Of a stretch of 64,000 nucleotides of DNA, positions 11,590-22,129 are shown in pieces. Position 1 is the stretch's first letter, and every line of letters starts with the position of its first letter. The stretch is taken from assembly GCA_950295325.1 (NCBI GenBank), contig OX485804.1, positions 42,408,001 through 42,472,000 on the forward strand, written 5' to 3'. This DNA is from Polytrichum commune (Eukaryota; Streptophyta; Polytrichopsida; Polytrichales; Polytrichaceae). The translations under genes and the position numbers were made by a program. The notes under the pieces were generated by a model, which saw only the letters and a list, made by a program, of their open reading frames with translations, ran no database searches and was not told the origin of the DNA.

Positions 11590-14203
11590 TATATAGGATA
11601 ACGTTTTGGCGGACACCGACATTGAAAAAGTATCAAAAAATAAATTGGAGAAAATAAATTTCAACTCTGTTATCAATGGCTTGCGAATTTAACCTCTTTC
11701 TAAATGTCGTTTACCTATTCCTATATGCCGCTTACAGCCATTGCCTTTGGTTAGGCCAATTCTAAAATTTGATGTTCAGTTGTTGGAGAATGAATTTCTC
11801 AATGAAAATAGAGAAGTTGATTGTGTCTTGTGTGATTCTATCGTTAACGATCGTGAGAGAATTTATGTGTAACAGAAGACAAATATAGTTATTAGGATCT
11901 AATACGGCAACAAGTGAATTATGTTTTTAAGCAGTCACTTTTCCGAGATGAAAATTTGAAGATTTTTAAAGGTAAATTTTTTTGGGTATAAGAGGATATC
12001 CACCGAGTTATAACATGGAGACAACACATAAATAAAGTTCATGCTTATGAGGAAGAATGACATTATAGTGTGGATAGTATATGCCTTAATGCGATAGATG
12101 CGATTGGCGTTCTTTTGGATGCCATGAATGACGTCAATAAGTAAGGCCTTAAGACCATTAATTTGAATTATTTTTTTGGTCAAATGATTTTTTTTTGTCA
12201 AATGAAATCTTATATTTACAAATTTATTTTGTTGAGTGTCAGATCCACAGATAATGATTACATGAAGACCAATTTGGTTCATAAAATCCATCGCATTCGA
12301 AGGTTTGCGTCTTTGAAGCTACAGAATTTTTAAAATCTTTTGTTATATGAGGATTATGCTAAGTGCGAGAAGAACCCCCATTGATTACATGGTATCCTCT
12401 TACTGCAGCATTTTTTGCAGCTTTCATCCCTAGGGAGTGCACTGTTCAAGTACTGTATTTATACACGTGGGTGCACAAAAGGGGTATTATTTAAAACAAG
12501 CATGTACAAAATGTACGTACATAAGACATATTGTTATTAAGCAAGAAGTAGATATACATGAGGCTATAGAAAAATATATGTAAAGTACGCATTTACGCGT
12601 TTACGCGTTCAAGTCAGACCTGGACCAAGAATCATGTGTTTTTTCATCCACTAAGTAACGACTTTATAACTAAAAATCCATGATTTGATATTATACATAT
12701 AATAGGGCCATATTTTTGAATTTCCAAACATTTGTACACATGTTATATATAATTTTTGTATTTGTTTTTGGACCCTTGTGTACGTATGGAAATGTATTTT
12801 GAAGCAATGAGAGTATTTGTAAGTATATTGCTTGATTTTAGCAAAAATAAAATGTATACAGGGGTATTTTAATAAGGGACATGCACGCACGTGATGTTTG
12901 GTTTTAATGAATAGTGCACTCCCTGAGCTTTCATCTATAAGGTGAGTCTTTAACATCTCAATCTCTATATCAATTTCATGTTTTTACATTAAGTTGTATT
13001 ATTTTTTTTAACTAAAATATTTCAATGTTATTTTCAACGTAATGTTGTGGTAGTATCAAAAGAGGCATGTCGTGAATACATGGACAACACTCCACTGGCC
13101 GAATGATCTCCTAGGCTTGAATTTAAGGCTATAGCAAATGTGGTGAGGAAAACAGTGAGGGCATATAGGTCAAAGGAGTTTGATAACTCCTTGCAGTTGC
13201 AGATCTCACAAATGACGTTGATTTTGTAAAAGAGGTAAGTCTTTATATTATTCGTTTGATTTTTGAAATATGTTTTATTACGTTGCATACTTTATATTCA
13301 ATATTTTTTTCATTGTTTTAAGGTAAATGAACATTAGAGTTCTAATCTAGATCAGAAATGACCTTGGAGGAATTGCAAAAAATTGCAACAACCCCGGTGG
13401 ACGGCAAGTATAAAGTGAAATGATTGAAGTGGTGGAATCAAATCTGATAACACGCGAGGCTTTATTTTTTTTGCCTCCCAATTTTATAGACAATGACCTT
13501 GATTTATGGTTGGTGAAAGCATCATTTTGGGCTTAGGTTTTATTATGAAATGTAATTGTAAATGCATTTATGCTTATAAAAGCATTATAATTCTTATATG
13601 GCGTTTGTATTTGTCAAGATAGTTATTTGATATACCGCTTTATAATTCTTATATAACGTTTGTTTTTGTTAAAATAGTTATTTGACATACCGCTTTATGT
13701 ATGAATTTTAATTTTTAGTTGAAGAAGGGTGCCATCAATGTGTTTCATGGCATTCTACCACAATTGGGTGATGTGGTTTGGGACAACGTCCACTAAATTA
13801 GATATTAAATTAAAAAATGGCGTTGTCTTCTTTGGAACAAAGCGTATACTCTAATATTATGCGGTTCAACACCATTTGCAAAATCCATAATATTGATGAA
13901 GTAACATAAAGGCAAATTGGCAATGAAACGTGTGATATATAGGTATTATGCTATACTTGACTATTTTGAAATAATAAAGTTTAGTTCCATTGGTGATATC
14001 GAACTAAATTTGTTTATTGAATTTGTGTAGGTACCTAACAAGGGAGCTTGAATCCCGGAAAACACTTCCATTGCAAGCATTGCCTTCATTCTTGAACTCA
14101 TGGGTTGACAAGTCAAGTGACCAATGCATATTTTCAGCCTTACAGTTGATATTGTGGACTCATGATTTATTGGTTCATTGTGCATGGTTTATTGAATGTC
14201 TAA
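11590..14203 (+). pseudogene. 5' half of an old ParB-DNA methyltransferase-like gene
   Basis: Conceptual translation follows the younger gene at 23405-25200 exon by exon. 11600-12140 matches the ParB exon, sharing a block around PLSKCRLPIPIC / PLPLVRP and the end DAMNDVNK before a GTAAGG donor. 12250-12941 matches exon 3 (TNLVHKIHRI; WYPLTAAFFAAFIYK, interrupted by a MITE). 13053-13234 and 13360-13540 match exon 4 (VVRKTVRAY; ASFWA). 13717-13900 matches its end (LKKGAINVFHGIL). 14033-14203 matches the start of exon 5. Splice sites are conserved in place. Stops are mostly single transitions, for example CGA to TGA where the younger gene keeps Arg. The 3' half is at 27727-29459, so the gene was split by later insertions. 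Confidence 0.8.
12429..12927. mobile_element. MITE with 8-bp target duplication, inserted in old exon 3
   Basis: Inverted ends CCTAGGGAGTGCACT... and ...AGTGCACTCCCTGAG (18-20 bp, few mismatches) are flanked by an exact 8-bp duplication CTTTCATC at 12421-12428 and 12928-12935. Deleting the 499-bp element plus one duplicate restores an open reading WYPLTAAFFAAFIYK followed by a GTGAGT donor, aligned to exon 3 of the younger gene. The 8-bp duplication and YAGGG ends fit a hAT-type MITE. Confidence 0.85.
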
Positions 14204-15179
14204 TGTAAGACCATGAAGCACAACCTCTGGAAGTTGGCTCCGACTTATGGTCCTACGGTAAATCAACCTAATTTCTCTTACGGTGGAAGCCCAATTTTAC
14301 TACAGTAATTTTCCGGAGTAAGCGGTTTTGACTTTTAACCTTGATCAACCTTAAATCATTAACCACCTTAATTGATCACGTTTAATTGGTTGATTTAGTC
14401 CTTTTACTTTTCCACTAATATTTTATCTTGTACCCTTCATTAACTATTTTATTAGATTTTAGATTTTAGATTTTTATTCTTTCTACTTTGTCTTATTTTT
14501 GCCCTTATTCGGTTATGGAACTATATACATAAGACTAACTTCTCGAACTTCTCGAACTAGCACATTGGAAGGTGGACAACACACAAGCAAGGCAATTCAC
14601 AACTATGACAAGAATGGGTCTTTATTAGGAATTCTCTTTTCGCCAATGTGCAAAAATGCACAGTTTATACACTGCCTAACACTCTAACCCACAGCCACCG
14701 GTGCAGGGACTACAACACATCAAAATAGCAACGCGAGTGACCCTAAAGCCACCTGCTTCTCCTCTGAACGCGACAACGCAACTTCACGTCTTCACCTCCT
14801 GACCCGACCGAAGTGCTCCCCTGCTGGAATGAAGGCCACCGGCAAGGAGGGAAGCAACCCCAAAGTTTTGAAAACGAAATTGCCCACAATGGAAGATACT
14901 ACTGCGGCTTTTCCCTGAGCTCCCTTCTCATTCGACGATTTGTTGACGCCGCTGCTCACGGTTCCGATTTCACTGGCTAACAACCGCCTTCAGCTTAATT
15001 CCTTTAATTTTCCTTCTAATCCGGGCCGAGGCCTTTAAGGCAGCCGTCTTTGGCAGACCACCTCACTAAACCCATGGCCGCTTTGGGCGCCACCCTGAAC
15101 TCACCTTCTTAATGAACAGTTTTTAACCTTGTCCCTTGCAAATTCAAATTACCCTAGCCAACTGGTCCAAGTTCTAACA
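14204..15179 (-). mobile_element. Probable solo LTR
   Basis: The segment starts TGTAAGA and ends TCTAACA on the plus strand, i.e. it reads TGTTAGA...TCTTACA on the minus strand, the usual TG...CA LTR ends. On the minus strand a TATAAAC (near 14665) is followed by AATAAAGACC (near 14615), as expected for promoter and polyadenylation signals in an LTR. There is no internal retroelement coding sequence and no second LTR in the window. A convincing 5-bp duplication is not seen (TCTAA against ACTGA), so the exact ends are tentative. It sits within exon 5 of the old ParB-methyltransferase copy. Confidence 0.55.
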
Positions 15180-15312
15180 ACTGAATTCAACCAATTGATG
15201 TCGACTTAATTGGGACTGAAGATGAACAAATCCAGGTACATAGATGATAAGAATGGAAGGGAAGATCACACAAATAAATTAATTTAAAATTCAATGAGAA
15301 TTGAAAAGCGGA
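15180..15312. other. Short remnant between solo LTR and the 12-kb element
   Basis: About 130 bp, possibly more of old-copy exon 5, too diverged to align by eye. Confidence 0.3.
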
Positions 15313-15322
15313 TAAGATAAGG
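15313..15322 (+). repeat. Left target-site duplication
   Basis: TAAGATAAGG, identical to 27216-27225 directly outside the right end. The match runs on for two more bases (GA) into the element or flank, so the duplication could be read as 9-12 bp. That is within the 8-11 bp usual for Mutator-like elements. Confidence 0.85.
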
Positions 15323-15410
15323 GAGGGAAGCTATCTTATGAGCGATGAGCAGTGAGCGGTGAGCGGTGAGCAGTAACACATGAGCAATGAGCAGTAACAT
15401 ATGAGCAATG
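15323..15410 (+). repeat. Left terminal inverted repeat
   Basis: Reads GAGGGAAGCTATCTTATGAG and then iterates GAGCGATGAGCAGT / GAGCGGTGAGCGGT units and TGAGCAGTAACA. The right end on its minus strand reads GGGGAGTGCTATCTTATGAG followed by the same GAGCGGT series. These short direct subrepeats look like multiple transposase-binding sites. Confidence 0.85.
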
Positions 15411-15531
15411 ATTCCAAACTTAGTAAAGACACACGGGTTTAGGGTACACAACCAAAATTTTGACAAATTAATTGCATATTTTCAATTGTAAATTGCCAAT
15501 ATTTTAAATGAAGCACAAGTGAAAGGGCCCT

Positions 15532-15735
15532 ATTTCCATGGATCATTTAAAACACTTTCAATTCATTGTTGATTTTTATTATAATAATCCAAACCAATAC
15601 ATGTCATTTATTGACATCCTTATACATGTAGTTACAACCAACACTTGCACAACTACTCACATTCCACAACACCAGCAAGTTCAAGTAGGTGCATAACCTC
15701 ATTATACGTACATGTAGGTGCCATAATTGTGAGCC
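15532..15735 (-). repeat. Partial duplicate of the transposase 3' end
   Basis: 15532-15735 repeats 16095-16285, sharing TTGTTGATTTTTATTATAA, ATCCAAACCA and the codons for APTxTYNEVM...LLELAG. The two copies flank a SINE-like insert. Confidence 0.75.
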
Positions 15736-15772
15736 ACTCAAACTGCTCACGGGTTGAATTAAGGCCCATAAT
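15653..15772 (-). CDS. Spare, in-frame terminal exon of the transposase
   Basis: This 40-codon minus-strand exon is preceded by a good acceptor (TTTCATTTGTAG) and reads IMGLNSTREQFEWLTIM, then APTCTYNEVM and LLELAGVVECE, stop. Its second half nearly equals the last 22 residues of the main transposase. The main frame contains a potential donor at 16306 (TGCAAG followed by GTGGAT). Splicing from there into this exon is phase 0, giving a transposase with an alternative tail. It may be the ancestral last exon, a tandem exon duplication, or a piece of a related element fused in by recombination. The open frame is intact. Confidence 0.55.
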   Translation of the reverse strand: MMGLNSTREQFEWLTIMAPTCTYNEVMHLLELAGVVECE

Positions 15773-15833
15773 CTACAAATGAAAGGAAATTAGATATTAG
15801 AAATAGTCAATATGTAGGTAACTACTAGGTTTT

Positions 15834-16035
15834 GAGACATCCGCCTGTGGATGCGAGTTGTGTAAGAGACTGGTATTAGGTCTGTATCAACCCGGGTTCG
15901 AATCCGGTTGGTTACATTGACTGGTGCTATCCCAAATTGAGCTAGTGATAAAGTAGGAATGATCTATAGGCGGATACCAAGAAGACGTTACTACGCGGAT
16001 GTACGTAGAATCTTCTCAATTATTTTTTATTTTTA
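15834..16035 (+). mobile_element. tRNA-derived SINE-like sequence
   Basis: Contains an RNA polymerase III B-box match GGGTTCGAATCC at about 15893-15904 and a weaker A-box-like stretch (ATGCGAGTTGTGTAAGAGAC) about 35-40 bp upstream. The 3' end is AT-rich (ATTATTTTTTATTTTTAG). No acceptor stem or anticodon loop forms a proper tRNA. No clear flanking duplication was found. Confidence 0.5.
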
Positions 16036-16207
16036 GAAACTTGTTATTATTTATCCATGTCAATCAATCAAACCGCTCACGGTTGGGTCGTACTGAATCA
16101 TTTGAAATACTTCCAGCCCATTGTTGATTTTTATTATAAAAATCCAAACCAAAACATGTCATATTTTGACATTCAAATATATGGTACTTAATAGACCATT
16201 TGCAATA

Positions 16208-19200
16208 CTACTCACACTCTACGATACCAGCAAGTTCAAGTAGTCGCATGACCTCGTTATAGGTATATGTAGGTGCATGAATGAACTTATCACTCTCGTA
16301 ATCCACCTTGCACAAAAATCTAAACACATAATAAAGATGTTTACAATACACCCATTTTCCTTTCTTTCCCAATGCATGAGAGGACATTTTCGTGAAATCC
16401 GGGCATGTGCAATGCGGGATGTCGCCAATTGTGACATGGTAGGTGATATCCTGCTTGGAGACAATGTTGATCATCACTCCAAAGCCCGGATAAGGAATGG
16501 CAGTGACCCCAACCACATAGTAACCCTCCATGAGTCCGGCGCTCTCCCATTTGTTTTTGTGATCCGCTAGCGGTGCTGTTGGATTACGACGCACTGTCTT
16601 CCCAAACCTGAATGTAGGGTGGGCGTCCGGGTTTGGTGGCATAGAAAAATGCGAGCGAGGGATGGGAAGAGTTGCGATTGTTGAAAGCCTACGACGAGGG
16701 GACAATGCCTCCCTCTGCTGTAGTTGAAATCCAGCATCTTCAAGTGCCAAAACCTCCTCTCGCGATAGATTGGTACCTATCTTCACCGCCCACGTGTTGG
16801 GTACTATAGGCCAGTCCAACACATATTTCTTCTTACTGCCACTCACACAACGTTTGATGTCGTCAGGGCAAAACCAAAATTCATACTCCACATTGTTGGG
16901 AGAGCGAAATTCCTTCCTGAGCCCTTTGTATGTTGGAGCAGGTGTGCCATGTTTCCCAGTCCCGACTTTGGCATTGCACATAGTCCCTGTGATGGCCTGT
17001 AGTGCCCAACATCGTTTGGCTGAGTTGGGTGGTAATCTTGCAATGTGCCAGTTGGAAGCAAGACAATCAGTCTCTAACACGGATGTAGTATGAGCCACAC
17101 CATGAATTGCAGAACTTAACGATTCCTCTATGCGTTGACGAGTTGCTCGGGTGTTCAGACAGGGAATGGAATAGTTCACTTTGTCGGGTCGATGAGAGTC
17201 ACAATCAGCACCCGGTGGTAGGTTGAGTTTGCGTTTGGTGGAACCAAAGAGCTCTGACCCTTCCAATGCACAATCTCTAGTGTTGACGTCTTCTGCCCCT
17301 GGATAAGACTTCATGGCATCGGCCAACATTTTTGGATCTCCACACCTTGCAGCCGCTTTGAGTTTCAAGGATGCCGAATCAGGACCTTTACCATCAGACC
17401 CCCCTTTCAACCATGTCCGGTAATTTGCAATTTGCATGAAAACACGGATCATGTCGTCCACTGTAGCTTCATATAAACAAGTCATCTTGTTGTCGGACTG
17501 TTGGAGCCATTTGTTGTGTACAGTCTCTGCAAGGTTGCATGTTGGCATTTCCGCACGCTCTTCTATTGTCATATCCTATGAACAACACACAAATACAAGG
17601 ATAAGACAAACATAAGATAGATTATATATTTAGGTTTGGGTCGTTCAACCCAAAATGGCTGCCATGTTTGGGTCGAACGACCCAAACTGCCTACAAGGTT
17701 TGGGTCGAACGACCCAAACTGCCTACAAGGTTTGGGTCGAACGACCTAAACTGTTTGCGTAGTTTGGGTCGTTCGACCCAAAATGGCTGCCACGTTTGGG
17801 TCGAACGACCCAAACTGCCTGCCACATTTGGGTCGTTCGACCCAAACTATTTGTTGTTTGTTGTGTACAGTCTCTGCAAGGTTGCATGTTGGCATTCCCG
17901 TACGCTCTTCTATTGTCATATCCTATGAACAATACAAAAAGACAAAGATAAGAAAAACATAAGATATATTACATTGAATAATGAAGTTTGATATGTACTT
18001 ACAAGTAGCATATGGCCACCCCATTGTCTGTAACGAAAGTGCCAAAATCCCAACCACTCTGAAAGGCCAAGGATGCCTTCCTCGGAGGCAGCTCCAGATG
18101 ACAACCACCAAGAACGAATCACATGGTACTTGGTCTCAGCGTCGTCCATTGTTTTCGCGTCTTTGTAATCCTTGCATATTTGTTTGTGTTGAAATTGCAA
18201 GGATGGTTTGATATATTTTTGGGTCACCTTATCCAAGCTTGCGGACCAATGGAAAAGACATGTACGCTCACGTGCAACCATGGGTAGACTTGGATCACCA
18301 TCCCCGTAAATCGCCCTCACCGCATTCCAATTAGCTTGAGCACTATCAGCCATAAACCCTTTGAAGTTTACGTATGGTACACCGTTTTCTGCCATGACAG
18401 CATTCAAATTTTCCCAAAAAAGAATTTGTGCTGCACCATCTTCAGATTGCATGTCACAACACGCAATAGTCAACACTTTACAATATCGACTGTCGTACAC
18501 ATGGCAAGCCATGGTCGTCCAGTCCTTCAAACGTTTGACATGGTCAAACATAATCCATGAATTCTCCATATCCCCACCGACTTGCATCCTCTTCACAAGC
18601 TCCACACCACTACCTGGAAGGTCTACAGACATCTTGAAAACAAACACTTTGTCCTTTGACTGCCCTGGGAACCGACTACCATGGACGAATTTGAAAGCAG
18701 AGTGGTCTTTGAGCGCCATAATACTATCCATAGTTCCCATTCCACTACGCAAAAAACGCTTTGATCCAGATACAAAGTTACGACAATTTGGAGAGGCAAG
18801 AGTGCTGAATTTGTCCATGACGACCTCTAGGGATGAACCAACCAAGTGATGGCCTTCGACATTTGCGGGAGATTTGAGAAGGTAATCGGCCAAGAATTGT
18901 TTGCTCGCCGCCATAACTATGGCTGAATTTTTTGCTGTGGGTGTTTTCAATACTTCATTTGCAACGCATTGGTATGCCATGTCCAATGATTCACGGCATG
19001 TGCCATTGGCCACAGGGTGATCATGTACACCAAGATGAATGCAAGCCCTGGACATTCCAACGGATGTGGAGTGGATGTATATGATTCGAGCATTACACAA
19101 AGCAATGCACACAGGTGTGGACCGACATACCTTATACTCGACAGTGGACTTAGTAGGGGGAACAACACCCACAACAAATGGGATAGGAGTTGAACCGGCC

Positions 19201-20138
19201 CATTCCGTGTTGTTCCGGAGGCCCCCATTGCGATTCATGTAATCACAGTAGTCATTATGACATTGGAGATGACCAGCACAAGTAGAGCGCCGGAAGGACA
19301 GTCCAAAGTCATTTTGGATATTTGTGGTTTTGGTGGTGCACCAAGGATGACCGTCGCACATTTTGTCCATGCCGTCCATTGAGCGACCATACGTACTTGG
19401 AGCTTTGAGTGCCACAGGATGCAAGAGAAACAAAACATCACCATTAAAAGAAGATGGTAAGTACTTGACTTCACGAACATCTATACTGTCAAAATCAATG
19501 GATGCAAGATCGGACTTTGATCTTTTTCTTGACTTTGTCAGCTTCAAGGCATCAACCATAGTCAACCCTGTAGATGAAGGTGAAGGGTGTAGTGGAGGAC
19601 GTTGAGAAGGTGAGATTTGGGGAACCACCTTGTTGTACATAAGACCGCAAGGGGATTTGGCTACATGTATAGGAAGTTGGGAAGGAGTAGAATGAACACT
19701 TCTAAATGGAAATGGCGATGTGTTTGAAAGATCAACAGATGCACAAATGTCATCTTCTGAATCTGATAGCACAAACACACTATCATCAAGGGGTTCCACC
19801 TTAACAGGTGCGATAGAGGGAATTTGAACTGTGGATGTACCGGATTCGTTTGTCAAAATGACAGTTGAAGCTTGCATCTGAGACTCAGAAAGTCCTATCA
19901 CCCTAAATGAACCAGGTCCTAAGATCCACATAAAACCAACATCAGTTCTATTTTTTGGAACCAAAATCGTTTCATACACCTCTCCATCTGCAGAGTACAT
20001 CTCATGCTCTAAATACACGGTTCCTATCTGGAGGTTGAATCTTAAACTAAGTAAATCCTCTGAAACACTCACATGACCATCATCTTGGAGTGGCAAGATG
20101 AAGGGAACAAAAGATCCATGAGCTCTAATGGTAGCCAT
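16208..20138 (-). CDS. MULE-like transposase with SWIM zinc finger (two exons)
   Basis: Exon 1 is 20138-18003 (712 codons) and exon 2 is 17575-16208 (456 codons with stop); both junctions are canonical (CTT|GTAAGT and TTCATAG|GAT) and in phase, giving 1167 residues with no lesion. A Cys/His-rich region at about residues 255-390 includes CAGHLQCHNDYC and HLGVHDHP. A DDE-type core follows: YDSRYCKVLTIACCD (Asp about 549), GFMADSAQANWNAV (Asp about 598), CLFHW, and a likely Glu near 686. The C-terminal SWIM finger (about 1090-1133) reads CTCPDF...YCKHLYYVF, i.e. CxC...CxH. Such proteins bind element ends and cut and rejoin DNA in the nucleus. It lies within matching terminal repeats, so this is an element gene and not a domesticated FAR1-type factor. 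Confidence 0.85.
17512..17935 (-). repeat. Duplicated intron/exon-2 junction flanking the palindrome cluster
   Basis: About 100 bp spanning the exon-2 start (17512-17620) is repeated at 17845-17945 with few changes, including the acceptor, the DMTIEER start and the CNLAETVHNK codons. The palindrome cluster lies between the two. The upstream duplicate is inside the intron and could act as a decoy acceptor; use of it would lead into stop codons. Confidence 0.8.
17634..17847. repeat. Seven 22-bp palindromes at an exact 32-bp period
   Basis: Sites start at 17634, 17666, 17698, 17730, 17762, 17794 and 17826. Each is GTTTGGGTCG, two A/T bases, then CGACCCAAAC, with rare mismatches, separated by 10-bp spacers such as TGCCTACAAG. 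The array lies inside the transposase intron. A second cluster of the same site lies at 22719-22914. Perfect dyads at about three helical turns suggest sites for a dimeric DNA-binding protein on one face of the helix. Confidence 0.95.
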
Positions 20139-20653
20139 AAAAAATCAAAAGAACATATGAACAACACATCACAAAAATATGGGGTGAATGTTGGTTTTGT
20201 ATAGAGTTGTGTGAGGAAATGAATGAAAATGAAAACGTGTGATACAATAATGGATGGAGATGAAAGCGTGTGATACATAGCATCTAATAATACAGAAGTG
20301 GACATAACACAATAATAGTCAGAGAATATTTACGAGCAAGATATACACAAAATGGCGTCAAATACTAAAAGTATTGGTAGAAAACAAAAATATATATGTG
20401 TGGACTGACGTAGATGTAGAAAGAATTAAAATTGGTTGGAAAAATAAATTATTATGAATAGAACAAAGTAGGTGTCAGAAAATTTTGGCGGATATAACAA
20501 AAATAAACACATAATGACAAACGCGTTGAAATATCTCGCTCATTGAACGCCAATTACAACATGTGATCGTAATATACGCCGGATTTTGTGAGATAGATAC
20601 ATTGGAAGAATAAATGATAGTACCTGATAGAAAACATATCATAGACACCAACG
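20139..20653. promoter_or_regulatory. Divergent intergenic region between the two element genes
   Basis: 515 bp separate the transposase ATG (minus) from the first plus-strand ATG. It contains a direct repeat of GAAAACGTGTGATACA (about 20230) and GAAAGCGTGTGATACA (about 20262). Possible TATA-like stretches exist on both strands but none is compelling. Its role as a bidirectional promoter is inferred from layout only. Confidence 0.5.
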
Positions 20654-20935
20654 ATGGTGGACGATGTAGAAAGAACACCCGTGAGGCTGAAGAGAAGACG
20701 TAGGAAAGCTTTGTATTTCACTTCCGAGAAAAAGAGGTTCAGACTGAGTGTGGGAAAGAAGAATGCAAATAAGGAAGGGAAAAAAAACTTGTTGAGTACG
20801 GTAGAAGAAACTATGAAGACACTGGATTTTGATGCGATGGAGGATGATGAAGGTGCAAAGAGCAAAGAAGATATAGATGATCGTATATCAGAGTCCGAAT
20901 TGAAGACGGGTTCAAAGAAGACGACAAACAAAAAG
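20654..20935 (+). CDS. Candidate first coding exon of the ParB-methyltransferase gene
   Basis: A 94-codon open exon from ATG to an AAAAG|GTAAGT donor. It encodes a lysine/arginine-rich start (VRLKRRRRKALYF, SEKKRFRLSVGKK) and an acidic end, typical of a nuclear-targeted N-terminus. Its phase 0 donor joins in frame to the acceptor at 23191 (TTTGTTTTAG|GAC), nine bases before an ATG. The 2.2-kb intron that would result holds most palindrome arrays. A TATA box at 22553 offers an alternative start that would skip this exon. Confidence 0.55.
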
Positions 20936-20984
20936 GTAAGTCAGTTCAATGTTCACATAATTTGATAGTGCATAAGTTGTAAGT

Positions 20985-21885
20985 TAGGACGGAGAACCTT
21001 GTACGTTCACTCACATATCATGTAGTAGCAATTTATAGAAGTTATAAATTAGAGAGGAAAAAACCTATACGTTAATGCACATGGTATATAACAGAAATTT
21101 AGGAAGGCTAGAAGTCAGGAGGAGAACATTCAGGGTTTATAAGAGCAACATAGGAGGCAAGAAGTTTGGAGGTAAAACCCTATCCGTTAACGCACAAGGT
21201 TTATAAGAGCAACTTAGGGAGGCCAAAAGTTGGGAGCTAAAACCCTGTGCGTTAACGCAGAAGATTTGTAATAGCAACTTAGGAAGGCCAAAAGTTGGGA
21301 GGAGAAACCCTGTGCGTTAACGCACAGGGTTTGTAAGAGCAACTTAGGAGGCAAAAAGTTGGGAGGAAAAACCATGTACGTTAACGCAGAGGGTTTGTAA
21401 GAGCAACTTAGGAGGCAAAAAGTTGGGAGGAAAAACCATGTACGTTAACGCACAGGGTTTGTAAGAGCAACTTAGGAGGCAAAAAGTTGGGAGGAAAAAC
21501 CATGTGCGTTAACGCACATGGTTTGCAAGAGCAACTTAGGAGGCAAAAAGTTGGGAGGAGAAACCATGTGCGTTAACGCACAGGGTTTGCAAGAGCAACT
21601 TAGGAGGCAAAAAGTTGGGAGGAGAAACCATGTGCGTTAACGCACAGGGTTTGCAAGAGCAACTTAGGAGGCAAAAAGTTGGGAGGAGAAACCATGTGCG
21701 TTAACGCACATGGTTTGCAAGAGCAACTTAGGAGGCAAAAAGTTGGGAGGAGAAACCATGTGCGTTAACGCACAGGGTTTGCAAAAACAACTTAGGAGGC
21801 AAAAAGTTGGGAGGAGAAACCCTGTGCATTAACGCACAGGGTTTGTAAGAGCAACTTAGGAAGGCCAAAAGTTGGGAGGTAAAAT
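20985..21885 (+). repeat. 64-bp tandem array, each unit carrying a GTTAAC-centred palindrome
   Basis: GTTAAC centres start at 21186, 21251, 21316, 21380, 21444, 21508, 21572, 21636, 21700, 21764 and (as ATTAAC) 21828, so most steps are exactly 64 bp. Decayed units lie at 21071 and before. Each unit reads CCATGTGCGTTAACGCACAG (or a close variant) and then GGTTTGCAAGAGCAACTTAG plus AGGCAAAAAGTTGGGAGG. The core TGTGCGTTAACGCACA is a perfect dyad. The inner units are most alike, suggesting ongoing homogenisation. Sixty-four is twice the 32-bp period of the other two clusters. Confidence 0.95.
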
Positions 21886-22129
21886 GACTAGGAGAGCCTA
21901 AAAGTAAACAAATATTTATTGTATGAATTTAAATCGATCTTCAGAGCGTAGGAACAAAAAAACCATTCAAAACGGGGTTAGAATGCAAGAAATGAGAAAT
22001 ATGTCTACTCAAGTATTCATGCAATACGTTATAGGAGCTAGAAAATGACACAAAATAGCATAATTTTTTTTTTACCCCGAAACCCAAAATCTACGAGGTC
22101 GCCCAAAACAAGGAAATAGATAGAAGAAT

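Noticed and set aside
14792-14983. Minus-strand 63-codon frame as a gene
   Set aside because: It lies inside the probable solo LTR and shows no domain.
15834-15910. Functional tRNA gene
   Set aside because: Only the B-box fits; no acceptor stem, anticodon stem or CCA-adjacent discriminator pairing can be formed.
17634-17847. CRISPR-like array (22-bp repeats, 10-bp spacers)
   Set aside because: Spacers are too short and partly repeated, repeats are full palindromes, no cas genes, and the host is a plant with spliced genes.
16208-20138. Domesticated FAR1/FHY3-type transcription factor
   Set aside because: It lies between terminal inverted repeats with an intact target duplication, so it is an element's own transposase.
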